Origin: Paenibacillus phocaeensis
GTDB lineage: Bacteria; Bacillota; Bacilli; Paenibacillales; Paenibacillaceae
Reading direction: 5' to 3'
Assembly: GCF_900021165.1 (NCBI RefSeq)
Contig: NZ_FCOQ01000033.1
Coordinates: 74,831-138,830 of the forward strand
DNA: 64,000 nt
Position numbers and translations under genes: made by a program
The notes under the pieces: model-generated
Told to the model about the DNA's origin: nothing
Seen by the model: only the letters and a program-made list of their open reading frames with translations
The model's database searches: none
Part shown: piece by piece, positions 1 through 8,619 of the stretch
How positions within the stretch are numbered: position 1 is the stretch's first letter
How the letters are laid out: each line of letters begins with the position of its first letter

Positions 1-577
1 CCAGCTTCCCTACCACCCTGTAACTGCGCACTTCCACAGGTTCGAAGCGTTCGCCGTCTTTGTAAACGTTGCGGGGCTCCAACCGTTCTTCCCCCATGAC
101 GCGGCTGCCGACCGGCAGACGAACCGTATCGCCGATTTTGAACTCCGGATGGTGTTCAAAATATTGCTTCGAGACGGCCAGCTCCCCCGGCTTCTCCGGA
201 ATGCGTCCCTCCAGGATCAGATGATGCTCAGGCATATCCCGCCAGTAGTTGCCGGTGAGCCCTCGCATGATCAGGTACGGCCGGCGCGGATCGTCGATCT
301 TGGCGGTCTCCCACGCGCCCTTGATCATAACCGTTTCCACATTGGGGTGCCCCGTGACGTATTTGAGCTTCTCGGCCGGCGTATCGTCAAACAGCTCAGC
401 ATGCCAGTTACCCCGCTCAAGCATCGTCAGGCGAATATTGTCCGTATGCATCGTATACAGAATTCCGCTGAGCGCGGAGAGCAGCGTTGTGGCGATCAGA
501 ATGGCGATCATGATCGCGGCGCTGCTTTTCTTGTTCCGGCGCACATAATCCAGCGTATATTCGGCCAGGATGTTCAT
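1..577 (-). CDS. ABC transporter permease, FtsX/MacB-like (N-terminal part only)
   Basis: The reading frame starts at ATG 577-575 and runs off the window start, so only about 192 residues are visible. The N-terminus (MNILAEYTLDYVRRNKKSS) is a short cytoplasmic tail followed by one hydrophobic segment at about residues 21-42 and then a long polar stretch. That is the layout of FtsX-like permeases, with TM1 followed by a large extracytoplasmic domain. The start overlaps the stop of the upstream ATPase gene (ATGA), so the two are probably translationally coupled. Family knowledge suggests an exporter or peptide-sensing ABC complex; the substrate is unknown. The remaining transmembrane segments lie outside the window. 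Confidence 0.8.
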   Translation of the reverse strand, partial: MNILAEYTLDYVRRNKKSSAAIMIAILIATTLLSALSGILYTMHTDNIRLTMLERGNWHAELFDDTPAEKLKYVTGHPNVETVMIKGAWETAKIDDPRRPYLIMRGLTGNYWRDMPEHHLILEGRIPEKPGELAVSKQYFEHHPEFKIGDTVRLPVGSRVMGEERLEPRNVYKDGERFEPVEVRSYRVVGKL

Positions 578-1257
578 CGTTTCACCGCCTCGTCGGAGAC
601 GATTTTCCCATCTTCAATGGCAATAATGCGGTCGGCCTCCAACGCGATTTTCTCATCGTGCGTAATCAGCAGCACCGTTTGCCGGAAGCGGCTGTTGGAG
701 ATTTTGAGCAGCTCGATCGTTTCCTCGGAATTTCTCCGGTCGAGGTTCCCCGTCGGCTCGTCGGCCAGCAGGATGGCCGGACGGTAGATCAAGGCGCGGC
801 CGATGGCCACGCGCTGCTGCTGCCCGCCGGACAACTGCCCGGGCAAATGGCCCAGCCGGGCGGCCAGGCCGAGCGTCGTGACGATTTCGGCAAACCGGTC
901 CTCATCCGGTGTCCTGCCGTCCAGCAGCAGGGGAAGCAGAATGTTCTTGCGCACATCCAAGGTAGGAATCAGATTGTAGAACTGGTAGATCAGTCCGACT
1001 TTGCGGCGGCGGAATACCGCCAGCCGCTCCTCGCTCAGCGCGGAAATGTCGGTGTCCTCGATCCGGATTTTCCCGCTGCTCGGGCGGTCTACGCCTCCCA
1101 GCAGATGCAGCAGCGTGGACTTCCCCGATCCCGATGCGCCAACGATCGCCACGAACTCGCCTTTGTTTACCGAAAAATTGATGTTGTCCAGCGCGATTAC
1201 TTTCGTGTCGCCGGTGCCGTACGTTTTGCATAAATTTTCACATTTTAATAGCTGCAT
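574..1257 (-). CDS. ABC transporter ATP-binding protein, MacB/LolD/BceA type
   Basis: This 227-residue ATPase is the normal length for the family. Walker A is GASGSGKST (about residues 40-48), the signature is LSGGQQQRVAIGRAL (about 142-156), and Walker B is ILLADEPTGNLD (about 162-173), followed by the H-loop LLITHD. The TGNLD extension and short length are typical of ATPases that pair with FtsX-like permeases. It overlaps the permease gene by 4 bp. A histidine kinase and OmpR-type regulator lie just upstream on the same strand. This resembles Bce/Mac-type antimicrobial-response modules, but the substrate is inferred only from that context. Confidence 0.92.
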   Translation of the reverse strand: MQLLKCENLCKTYGTGDTKVIALDNINFSVNKGEFVAIVGASGSGKSTLLHLLGGVDRPSSGKIRIEDTDISALSEERLAVFRRRKVGLIYQFYNLIPTLDVRKNILLPLLLDGRTPDEDRFAEIVTTLGLAARLGHLPGQLSGGQQQRVAIGRALIYRPAILLADEPTGNLDRRNSEETIELLKISNSRFRQTVLLITHDEKIALEADRIIAIEDGKIVSDEAVKR

Positions 1258-1324
1258 AGGTATAACCTCCCTTACAGCCCCATGGTATCAACCCAAAATG
1301 ACATTTCGGTGACAGCGGCGACCC

Positions 1325-2503
1325 TTACGCATAAAACTTCACCGTAAACCTCGCGCCCCCGTCCGGGACGTTGCCGGCCCGGACGCTGCCGTTCTGCTTC
1401 GCGATGATCGAGCGGGCAATGGCCAGGCCGATGCCCGCGCTGTCCTTCGAAGCATTCCGGCCTTTATAGAAGCGCTCGAACAGATGCGGAAGCTCCTCCT
1501 TGGCAAAGCCTGCGCCGCTGTCCTCGATAACGATTTCCGTGTACAGCGGGTTTTTCGCGTAGCGGACGGCAATCCGGCCTCCGTCCGGCGTATGCTCGCT
1601 GCAGTTTTTCAGCAGATTCAATAGCGCCTCCGCCGTCCAGGCCGCATCGCCGTTAAAGCACGCTCCGGCTTCGCCTTCGATGTCCAGCTGCAACCTCTTC
1701 CGGCGCAGCACCTCATCAAGCGGTTCGGCGGCGCGCAGCAGCACGGCGTACACATCCACATGCTCCCGCTTGAATTCCAGGGTGCCCGCATCCAACCGGG
1801 ACAGCTTCAGAAGCGCGGAAACGAGCGTCTCCAGGCGATACAGCTGCCGGCTCAAATTGTCCACGTAATCCGCATCTTCGCCGTCCCGGGTCTCCGCCAG
1901 CAGCTGCGTCATCAGCGACATGGAGGTAAGGGGTGTGTTGAGCTGATGGGAGATGTCGGCCAAATTATCAGCCAGCGACCGCCGCTCCCGCACGGCGGTT
2001 TCCCGCGTCTGCCGCAGCTCCGTGACCGTCTTGTGCAGCTCATCCTCCAAGCGGGAGAACTCATCCTCCCGGCGCATCAGCAGCGTATCCCGGCCAAGAT
2101 TGATGTCCTCCAGATAGGCGGTTAACCCGCGAATGCGGTCCTGTCTTTTTCTTGAGCGATAGAGGGTATAGGCAAACAGCGCCGCTCCCGGTACAAGCAT
2201 AAGCGAAATGCCGGTTCCGACCAGTTCGGCCGTATGCCGCCTTGCGAAGACCTCCGGAGCATAGCCGTAGCTGCGGAGGAGCGGATCACCCTCGGCGAAG
2301 TCCCGTGGGGAATTCGCCTTGAGCGCCTGCATCAACGCATCCTCCGCTTGCGGATGCGTTCGCCCCGCGGCGCCGAGGATTTGCGAGGCGGTCCGGTATT
2401 CCTGCCGGGCCGACACCTGGCCCGCGATCAGCCCCAACACCGTCCCGATCAGGACGCAGACGGCCAAAATCGCCAGCCCCTGCCGCAGCGTTCCGGCGTT
2501 CAT
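1325..2503 (-). CDS. Sensor histidine kinase (HisKA type)
   Basis: The chosen start, ATG 2503, overlaps the regulator stop (ATGA) and gives 392 residues; the frame stays open further upstream, but that part reads as the shadow of the regulator gene. A TM segment at about residues 8-27 is followed by a loop of about 65 residues, a second TM at about 93-113, a HAMP-like linker, the phospho-acceptor box DISHQLNTPLTSM, the N box LLNLLKNCSEHT, and the G boxes EDSGAGFAKEE and SAGIGLAIA. It should autophosphorylate at the His of the H box and signal to the overlapping response regulator. The ABC exporter genes downstream are the likely target. The sensed ligand is unknown. Confidence 0.93.
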   Translation of the reverse strand: MNAGTLRQGLAILAVCVLIGTVLGLIAGQVSARQEYRTASQILGAAGRTHPQAEDALMQALKANSPRDFAEGDPLLRSYGYAPEVFARRHTAELVGTGISLMLVPGAALFAYTLYRSRKRQDRIRGLTAYLEDINLGRDTLLMRREDEFSRLEDELHKTVTELRQTRETAVRERRSLADNLADISHQLNTPLTSMSLMTQLLAETRDGEDADYVDNLSRQLYRLETLVSALLKLSRLDAGTLEFKREHVDVYAVLLRAAEPLDEVLRRKRLQLDIEGEAGACFNGDAAWTAEALLNLLKNCSEHTPDGGRIAVRYAKNPLYTEIVIEDSGAGFAKEELPHLFERFYKGRNASKDSAGIGLAIARSIIAKQNGSVRAGNVPDGGARFTVKFYA

Positions 2504-3171
2504 GGCAACTCCTCCATCCGGTAGCCGATGCCTCGGATCGTTTTGAGGCAGTCGGTGTGATCCAGCTTCTCGCGCAGCCGCTTGATCGTCACGGTCAACG
2601 TGTTGTCGTTGACAAAGTTGCCTTCCGCGTCCCACAGCTTGTCCAGCAACTGCGAGCGGGTCAGGGTCTGGTTTTTGTGCTCCAGCAGAACGGACAGCAG
2701 CCGGTACTCTCCCGCCGTAAGGGACAACTCCCGCCCCGCCAGCCATGCTGCAGCCTTCCGCTTATCCAGCACGATGGCTCCGCAGCTTAGCACGGCTTGT
2801 CCCGCATTTTTCGTCCGCCTGAGCACGGCGTTGATTCTGGACAGCAGGACGGACAGCCGGAACGGCTTGACGATATAATCGTCGGCCCCCAGATCCAGTC
2901 CGCGCACAATGTCCTGTTCTTCGTCCCGCACGGTCAGGAAAATCACCGGCACGTCGCGAATGGCTTTCACCTTGCGGCAGAATTCGTACCCGGTCCCGTC
3001 CGGAAGGTTCCAGTCCAGCAAAATGAGCGCAATGTCGCCGGCCTCCGCAAACGCCGCCTCCCCCGCCGCCAGCGACGCGCAAGCCAGCGGCTCGAAGCCG
3101 TGCTTGCGCAGCGCAGCGGACAGGCCGAACGATATCGTCTCGTCGTCTTCGACGATCAATATTTTTTTCAT
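2500..3171 (-). CDS. OmpR/PhoB-family response regulator
   Basis: The start ATG 3171 is preceded by a GAGGGG ribosome site and gives 223 residues beginning MKKILIVEDDETISFGL. The receiver domain has the acidic pair EDD (8-10), the phospho-acceptor Asp in LILLDWNLPDG, the Thr in FLTVRDEE and the conserved Lys in DYIVKPF. The C-terminal half is a winged helix ending EKLDHTDCLKTIRGIGYRME, the standard Trans_reg_C ending. It overlaps the kinase gene by 4 bp, and the pair precedes the ABC genes on the same strand, so regulation of the exporter is the simplest reading. Confidence 0.94.
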   Translation of the reverse strand: MKKILIVEDDETISFGLSAALRKHGFEPLACASLAAGEAAFAEAGDIALILLDWNLPDGTGYEFCRKVKAIRDVPVIFLTVRDEEQDIVRGLDLGADDYIVKPFRLSVLLSRINAVLRRTKNAGQAVLSCGAIVLDKRKAAAWLAGRELSLTAGEYRLLSVLLEHKNQTLTRSQLLDKLWDAEGNFVNDNTLTVTIKRLREKLDHTDCLKTIRGIGYRMEELP

Positions 3172-3221
3172 ACAGCATCCCCTCGTCCTCTGTCGGCGTG
3201 TTGACTCTCTCACTATGGTAT

Positions 3222-3249
3222 ATTTTATGCTGGAAATGAGCTCATGCAA
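3222..3249 (-). promoter_or_regulatory. Candidate promoter of the two-component/ABC operon
   Basis: On the minus strand TTGCAT (3249-3244) and TAAAAT (3227-3222) are separated by 16 bp, about 50 bp upstream of the regulator start. The -10 box is good and the -35 box is a partial match. Confidence 0.45.
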
Positions 3250-3296
3250 ATCTCACACACAGCTAGGGTCGGGGGGACACTACACAGAACCCGACA

Positions 3297-3332
3297 AAAA
3301 ACCGCCTGCGGTCTCTTGCAGACGGTTTATGC
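3297..3332 (-). terminator. Rho-independent terminator downstream of lysR
   Basis: An inverted repeat AAACCG..CTGC / GCAG..CGGTTT around a short loop reads on the minus strand as a GC stem followed by TTTTTTG. It would end the minus-strand transcript coming from the LysR gene. The repeat array at 3408-3632 lies between that gene's stop and this terminator. Confidence 0.65.
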
Positions 3333-3407
3333 ATGAGGAGAGAGGAGAGAATTCCCATCGTCCGGCTTCTGTTAAAGGCCCTCTCCGTTCTTTAGGGGCA
3401 ATTATAT

Positions 3408-3632
3408 ATGAAAAATCGAATAGAATTCGCTACTTCCCGCGATTTCGACGCGATGTATATGAAATATCATACAGATTTGTGCCGCAGCCCGATGGAACCC
3501 ATTAATGTGTATGAAAAATCGAATAGAATGCAGCATTTTGCCGTTATCGATTGAATTATACTCGAAAAATCGCATAGAATCGCCAGCCGTAGCCGGCCGT
3601 ATCTGCTCATTACATGCTCGATCAGACCTCAT
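3408..3632. repeat. Five-unit interspersed repeat array, 51-52-bp period
   Basis: The 19-mer ATGAAAAATCGAATAGAAT occurs exactly at 3408-3426 and 3511-3529. Diverged copies are at 3459-3477 and 3562-3580, and a weak one at 3614. Unit starts are 51, 52, 51 and 52 bp apart. The roughly 32-bp sequences between them are unrelated. Each repeat is preceded by a T/A-rich TATAT, TGTAT, TGTGT or TTATAC. The array lies between the lysR stop and its terminator, so it would be transcribed as 3' UTR. No gene is credible across it. Confidence 0.75.
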
Positions 3633-3655
3633 CTGTCGAAGTTACCGCAGTTACC

Positions 3656-4534
3656 TTACCTGAACTCCTCAATAAACTTCTGCGCCGCGCTCGTGAGCGG
3701 CAGGTTCCGCATATTCATGATCCCGACCTGGGACGGCGGCAGCTCCACGTCCAGCCGAATTTCGAACAGCGAACCCTCCTCCAGCTCCTTCGACACGAAC
3801 TCCCGAGCCACGTAGGAAACCCCCAATCCTTTGCGCGCCAATTCGATCAGCAGGTCAACGCTGCCCACCTCGATTTCCGGCTTCAGCTCATAGCCGTATT
3901 CCTGGAACAGCTCCGTGATCGCCATGCGGGCCCGGCTGTTGCGCGAGAACAAGATAAGCGGATGCTGCAGCAGCGTCTCGAGTGAGATCACTTTGTCCTT
4001 GAGATCGGCGTACGCGCAGCCGGCTACAAAGCAATCCTGCAGTTGAATGCCTTCCCGCACCTCGATATGGGAATCGACGATCGGCATCCGGGCAACGCCA
4101 AGGTCAATTTTCCCCTCCTTCAGATAACCCATGATTTCCGGGGTTGTGCCGTGAAGCAGCTGAATCCCGACGTCCGGATAACGGTGGTGAAACTCCTCCA
4201 GATACGGAAGCAAGTAATGCTTGAACAACGAGTCGCTGCCGCCGATCCGCAGTACGCCGGTTTCGAGGCTCTTGAGCTCGGCCATCTTCTTCTCCGCCAG
4301 GGAGATGAGGATCTGCGATTGTTCGATATAGGAATACAGGACCGCGCCTTCCTGCGTCAACGACACCCCCTTCGAATTCCGGTAAAACAACGTCAGGCCA
4401 AAGCTTTCCTCCAGTTGCTTGATGGCATGACTGACGCTCGGCTGCGTCAGGAACAAGGCGTTGGCCGCCTGGGTCAAACTGCCGGTTTTGGCCGCCCAAT
4501 AGAACACTTTATATAATTCATAATTGTTTGTCAT
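3656..4534 (-). CDS. LysR-family transcriptional regulator
   Basis: The product has 292 residues, the usual LTTR length. The N-terminal winged helix is clear: AAKTGSLTQAANALFLTQPSVSHAIKQLEES at about residues 14-44, with GVSLTQEG shortly after. The remainder fits the periplasmic-binding-like effector domain (GVLRIGGSD; KEGKIDLGVARMP). It is divergent from zwf with a 183-bp gap, so it probably controls the pentose-phosphate operon, itself, or both. That is inference from position only; the effector is not known. The recognition helix is intact and there is no sign of decay. Confidence 0.93.
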   Translation of the reverse strand: MTNNYELYKVFYWAAKTGSLTQAANALFLTQPSVSHAIKQLEESFGLTLFYRNSKGVSLTQEGAVLYSYIEQSQILISLAEKKMAELKSLETGVLRIGGSDSLFKHYLLPYLEEFHHRYPDVGIQLLHGTTPEIMGYLKEGKIDLGVARMPIVDSHIEVREGIQLQDCFVAGCAYADLKDKVISLETLLQHPLILFSRNSRARMAITELFQEYGYELKPEIEVGSVDLLIELARKGLGVSYVAREFVSKELEEGSLFEIRLDVELPPSQVGIMNMRNLPLTSAAQKFIEEFR

Positions 4535-4717
4535 AAATGCAGTCTATAACTCCTGTCAAATATATTAATTTCACCTATGGAGATATTCGTATTATAGTGG
4601 AATCAGTCAAAATAATCCATAGCTTAGAGATGGGATTTAGGTGTATACCCTACAGCTTTACGGGCCACCTCCCCTGAACACATAAATGAAAAGCTATGCC
4701 GAGAGGAGAGAACCTGG

Positions 4718-6250
4718 ATGGATGCCAATACATTTGTATTGTTTGGGGCAACCGGGGATTTGGCGAAACGCAAAATTTACCCTGCCCTGTTTAATTTATT
4801 TTTGGATGGAAAGCTGCCGGAAACCTTTTCCGTGATTGGCTTGGGCCGCAGAGAATGGTCCGACGAGACCTTTAAGGCTAACATCGAGCGGTCTCTGCAC
4901 AGCTTTTCGCGGCGCGAAGCAAGCGATGCGGAGGCAGTCAACCAATTCCTGGGCTTCTTCCGCTACCATGTGCTGAACGTCGACCGCAAGGAAGATTACC
5001 AAAGCCTGCTCAAGCTGGTTGAAGAACGCGAGCAAGCCCTGGGGATTACCCCGAATCGACTGTTCTACTTGTCGGTAGGTCCGGAGCTGTTCGAGACGAT
5101 CGCCGCTCATATCCAGGATAGCGGGCTGGGCGAGACGACAGGCTGGAAACGCCTGGTTATTGAAAAACCGTTTGGCCGCGACCTGCAATCCGCTCGGGAT
5201 TTCAACGCGCAGCTCAGCAAAGCTTTCACCGAAGAGGAAATTTTCCGCATCGACCACTACCTCGGCAAGCCGATGGTACAGAAGCTCCAACTGCTGCAGC
5301 AAACAAATCCGGTGCTTCAGGCTTCCTGGAACAACCGTTATATCGCTAACGTGCAGATTACGGCCAGCGAAATCGTCGGGGTCGAAGAAAGAGCCGGTTA
5401 TTACGACCATTCCGGGGCGTTGCGCGACATGTTCCAGAATCATATGCTGCAATTGCTGATGATGCTCGCTGCTCATTTGCCGAAAGGCGATGATTCAGAG
5501 CAGGTCCGCTATAAGAAGAAGCATGTGATGCAATCGCTGGAGCCGTTGCTGCGCCAGGACGTCGCAACCCAGGTGGTGCGCGGTCAATATGCGAGCGGGG
5601 CGATTCAAGGGAAGCCGGTCGTCGGCTACAAGGACGAAGCCGGAATTCCGCAGGATTCCCAGAACGACACGTTTATCGCTGCCAAGCTGCAAATCGAAGA
5701 CGATTTCTGGCGGGGGATTCCGTTCTACATCCGCACTGGCAAACGGATGAAAGAGAAAGCCACGCGAATCGTCATCGAGTTCCGAGAGCCGGTGAAGCAG
5801 GTCACCGCGTCCAACAACGGCGGCGCTCCGAATTTGCTCGTGTTCGAAATCAGCCCGAACGAAGGCATCTATCTGCGTCTGAATACAGAAGGCGAAGCGC
5901 AGCAGCAGGATCTCACGAAAGTCCTGATCGGCTCGCACAAGAGCGGCAGCGATGTGCCGGAAGCTTACGAAAATCTGATTTATGACGCCCTCCGCGGCGA
6001 TTCTTCCTTCTTCGCCCATTGGGATGAGGTCGAGTTGTCCTGGAAATGGGTGCAGCCGATCCTGGACGCCTATGCGGCCAACGAGGTTCCGCTGTACGAA
6101 TATCCGGCGGGCAGTTTTGGTCCGCAAGCCGCCCATGAGCTGCTAGCCAAAGACGGCTTCGAGTGGTGGTTCGACCGGGAAAGCGAAGCCCCATCTGCAA
6201 GAGAAAACGCAGGGAAATCATCGGATCAAGAGCCTTTATCCGTCAAGTAA
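4718..6250 (+). CDS. zwf: Glucose-6-phosphate 1-dehydrogenase
   Basis: The enzyme oxidises glucose 6-phosphate to 6-phosphogluconolactone with NADP, the entry to the oxidative pentose phosphate pathway. The 510-residue product has the dinucleotide-binding segment LFGATGDLAKRKIYPALF at about 8-25, the family stretch IEKPFGRDL at about 148-156, and the active-site signature RIDHYLGKP at 177-185. The start ATG 4718 follows a GAGAGGAGAG site. The C-terminus carries a polar tail of about 25 residues beyond the conserved fold. It is first in an operon with tal and gnd. No 6-phosphogluconolactonase gene is in this cluster. Confidence 0.97.
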   Translation: MDANTFVLFGATGDLAKRKIYPALFNLFLDGKLPETFSVIGLGRREWSDETFKANIERSLHSFSRREASDAEAVNQFLGFFRYHVLNVDRKEDYQSLLKLVEEREQALGITPNRLFYLSVGPELFETIAAHIQDSGLGETTGWKRLVIEKPFGRDLQSARDFNAQLSKAFTEEEIFRIDHYLGKPMVQKLQLLQQTNPVLQASWNNRYIANVQITASEIVGVEERAGYYDHSGALRDMFQNHMLQLLMMLAAHLPKGDDSEQVRYKKKHVMQSLEPLLRQDVATQVVRGQYASGAIQGKPVVGYKDEAGIPQDSQNDTFIAAKLQIEDDFWRGIPFYIRTGKRMKEKATRIVIEFREPVKQVTASNNGGAPNLLVFEISPNEGIYLRLNTEGEAQQQDLTKVLIGSHKSGSDVPEAYENLIYDALRGDSSFFAHWDEVELSWKWVQPILDAYAANEVPLYEYPAGSFGPQAAHELLAKDGFEWWFDRESEAPSARENAGKSSDQEPLSVK

Positions 6251-6316
6251 CGGGGAGCACCAGCCTTTTCGCCCCGATAGTTCAAATCTGAACTTTACAA
6301 ATTGGAGGGATTTGCG

Positions 6317-6982
6317 ATGAAGTTTTTCGTTGACACAGCCAATCTGGAAGACATCAAAAAGGCCTATAAAATCGGCGTTTTGTCCGGGGTAACCACCAAC
6401 CCTTCCCTGGTCGCCAAGGAAGGCGTCAAGTTTGAAGACCGTATCGCCGAAATCCTGCAGGCCATCTCCGACGTGGAATCCGTATCGGCGGAAGTGACGC
6501 CGGATGCGCTCACCGCCGAAGAGATGATCGCCCAAGCCGACGAACTGATCAAAATCAATAATCGGGATCCGCGGATTACGATCAAGCTGCCGATGACGAT
6601 TGCGGGCCTCGAAGCGACCAAATATCTCGCTCAAAAAGGCGTGAAGACCAATGTAACCTTGATCTTCACCGTCAACCAGGCTTTGCTGGCCGCCCGTGCA
6701 GGCGCCACCTACGTATCGCCGTTCCTCGGCCGACTGGACGATATCTCGGAAGACGGCGTACAGCTGGTTGCGAAAGTAGCCGAGTTGTTCCGCATTCACG
6801 GGCTGGATACGCAGATCATCGCTGCCTCCGTTCGTCACCCGGACCATGTCACCCGCGTGGCTCTGGCCGGAGCGCATATCGCCACGATCCCGTACAGCGT
6901 CATCGAGCAATTGACGAGACATCCGCTTACGGATCAAGGACTGGAGAAATTCGCAGCCGACTGGAAGAACTCCGTGAAATGA
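6317..6982 (+). CDS. tal: Transaldolase, small TalC/FSA-like type
   Basis: The start ATG 6317 sits 7 bp after GGAGGG and gives 221 residues beginning MKFFVDTANL. The length and motifs (GVTTNPSLVAKEG, the Schiff-base Lys in ITIKLPMT at about residue 90, NVTLIFTVNQALLAARAGA, SPFLGRLDD) match the small TalC/MipB transaldolase group. This group transfers dihydroxyacetone units in the non-oxidative pentose phosphate pathway. Some relatives act as fructose-6-phosphate aldolases; the zwf and gnd neighbours favour transaldolase. It lies 66 bp after zwf and 50 bp before gnd, in the same direction. Confidence 0.93.
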   Translation: MKFFVDTANLEDIKKAYKIGVLSGVTTNPSLVAKEGVKFEDRIAEILQAISDVESVSAEVTPDALTAEEMIAQADELIKINNRDPRITIKLPMTIAGLEATKYLAQKGVKTNVTLIFTVNQALLAARAGATYVSPFLGRLDDISEDGVQLVAKVAELFRIHGLDTQIIAASVRHPDHVTRVALAGAHIATIPYSVIEQLTRHPLTDQGLEKFAADWKNSVK

Positions 6983-7032
6983 AAGAAGAAATTCCCTATA
7001 AACACAAAGGATAGGTTTGGAGGTATATTCAA

Positions 7033-8445
7033 ATGAAAAAGCAACAAATCGGGGTCATTGGCCTGGCTGTCATGGGCAAGAACCTCGCGCTGAATATCGA
7101 AAGCAAGGGCTTCTCCGTGGCCTTGTATAATCGTTCTGCCGAGAAAACCAAGGAGCTGCTGGAGGAAGCGCCGGGCAAAAATTTCGTCGGCACCTACAGT
7201 GTTGAGGAATTCGTGCAGGCGTTGGAAACCCCACGTAAAATTCTGATTATGGTGAAGGCCGGCAAGCCGACGGACGACACGATTAATCAGCTCATCCCTT
7301 ATCTGGAAAAGGGCGACATCCTGATCGACGGCGGCAACGCCCACTTCCCGGATACGCAGCGCCGCAACAAGGAGCTGGAAGCCCAAGGTTTCCGTTATAT
7401 CGGGGCCGGCGTATCCGGCGGCGAAGAAGGCGCGCTGAAGGGACCGGCGATCATGCCTGGCGGACAACGGGATGCCTATGAGCTGGTCGAGCCGATCCTG
7501 ACGGCCATTTCGGCCAAAGTGAACGGCGACCCTTGCTCTACCTACATCGGTCCGGACGGCGCCGGCCACTATGTGAAGATGGTTCACAACGGCATCGAAT
7601 ACGGCGACATGCAGCTCATCGGGGAAGCCTACCAGTTGCTGAAAGATGTGCTGGGACTTGGCGTGGAAGAACTCCATGATATTTTCACCGAATGGAACAA
7701 CGGCGAGCTGGACAGCTACCTGATCGAAATCACCGCCGACATCTTTGGCAAAAGAGACCCGGACACCGGCAAGCCGATGGTGGATGTTATCCTCGACGCC
7801 GCCGGACAGAAAGGCACCGGCAAATGGACCAGCCAAAGCGCCCTCGATCTCGGCGTACCGCTGTCCATCATCACGGAATCGGTGTTCGCCCGCTTCATCT
7901 CCGCGATGAAAGCCGAGCGTGTTGCCGCCAGCCAACGGCTGAATGGACCGGCCACCCAGCCGTACACAGGCGATAAACAGGCGTTCATCGAAGCCGTTCG
8001 CAAAGCGCTGTATGCCAGCAAAATCGCTTCGTACGCCCAAGGCTTCGCGCAGATGCGACTCGCTTCCGAGGAATACGGTTGGGATCTGAATTATGGTGCG
8101 ATCGCGATGATTTTCCGCGGCGGCTGCATTATTCGCGCCCGCTTCCTGCAGAATATCAAGGACGCTTACGACCGCGATCCGGAGCTCAAAAACCTGCTGC
8201 TGGACGATTACTTCAAAGACGTCGTGGAGAACTACCAGGAGGCCTGGAGACAAGTGATTGCCACCGCCGTGACCCGCGGCATTCCGGTTCCGGCCTTCTC
8301 CTCCGCTCTGGCTTACTACGACAGCTACCGCTCCGAGCGGCTGCCGGCCAACCTGCTGCAAGCACAGCGCGATTACTTCGGCGCCCATACGTTCGAGCGC
8401 GTTGACCGGGAAGGCAGCTTCCATTTTCAATGGATGGATAAATAA
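7033..8445 (+). CDS. gnd: 6-phosphogluconate dehydrogenase, decarboxylating
   Basis: The enzyme oxidatively decarboxylates 6-phosphogluconate to ribulose 5-phosphate with NADP. The 470-residue product is the normal length. It has the Rossmann signature IGLAVMGKNLALN near the N-terminus, the substrate-binding GGVSGGEEGA-type stretch (GAGVSGGEEGALKGPAIMPG), catalytic GPDGAGHYVKMVHNGIEYG, and the C-terminal RDYFGAHTFERVD segment. An AGGTATATT leader with GGAGG about 8 bp upstream supports the start. It is last in the zwf-tal-gnd operon, and a strong hairpin follows. Confidence 0.97.
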   Translation: MKKQQIGVIGLAVMGKNLALNIESKGFSVALYNRSAEKTKELLEEAPGKNFVGTYSVEEFVQALETPRKILIMVKAGKPTDDTINQLIPYLEKGDILIDGGNAHFPDTQRRNKELEAQGFRYIGAGVSGGEEGALKGPAIMPGGQRDAYELVEPILTAISAKVNGDPCSTYIGPDGAGHYVKMVHNGIEYGDMQLIGEAYQLLKDVLGLGVEELHDIFTEWNNGELDSYLIEITADIFGKRDPDTGKPMVDVILDAAGQKGTGKWTSQSALDLGVPLSIITESVFARFISAMKAERVAASQRLNGPATQPYTGDKQAFIEAVRKALYASKIASYAQGFAQMRLASEEYGWDLNYGAIAMIFRGGCIIRARFLQNIKDAYDRDPELKNLLLDDYFKDVVENYQEAWRQVIATAVTRGIPVPAFSSALAYYDSYRSERLPANLLQAQRDYFGAHTFERVDREGSFHFQWMDK

Positions 8446-8487
8446 CGGGTTCGTCTTTGTCCGACGGCCGTTCATCTCATTATGAAG

Positions 8488-8515
8488 AAAGCCGCGAGAT
8501 CTTCCTCGCGGCTTT
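8488..8515 (+). terminator. Terminator hairpin after gnd
   Basis: A perfect 11-bp stem, AAAGCCGCGAG / CTCGCGGCTTT with a 6-nt loop, lies 42 bp after the gnd stop. The following T-tract is short (CCGTTGTTT), so termination is likely but perhaps not very strong. Confidence 0.7.
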
Positions 8516-8619
8516 CCGTTGTTTGAACCTTTCGTGTCCTTTTGTGAAATTAGGCAGGGACTTCGCAGGAAGTGATGGAATAGGGAGTAATCATCGAACT
8601 TGAAAGGAGCGTTATACGG

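Noticed and set aside
3408..3632. CRISPR array, because of regular 51-52-bp spacing with unique spacers
   Set aside because: Repeats are only 19 bp and strongly diverged in three of five units, and no cas gene occurs in the window.
3402..3632. A 76-residue minus-strand protein across the repeat array
   Set aside because: The apparent protein only reflects the 51-52-bp DNA repeat; there is no ribosome site and frames shift between units.
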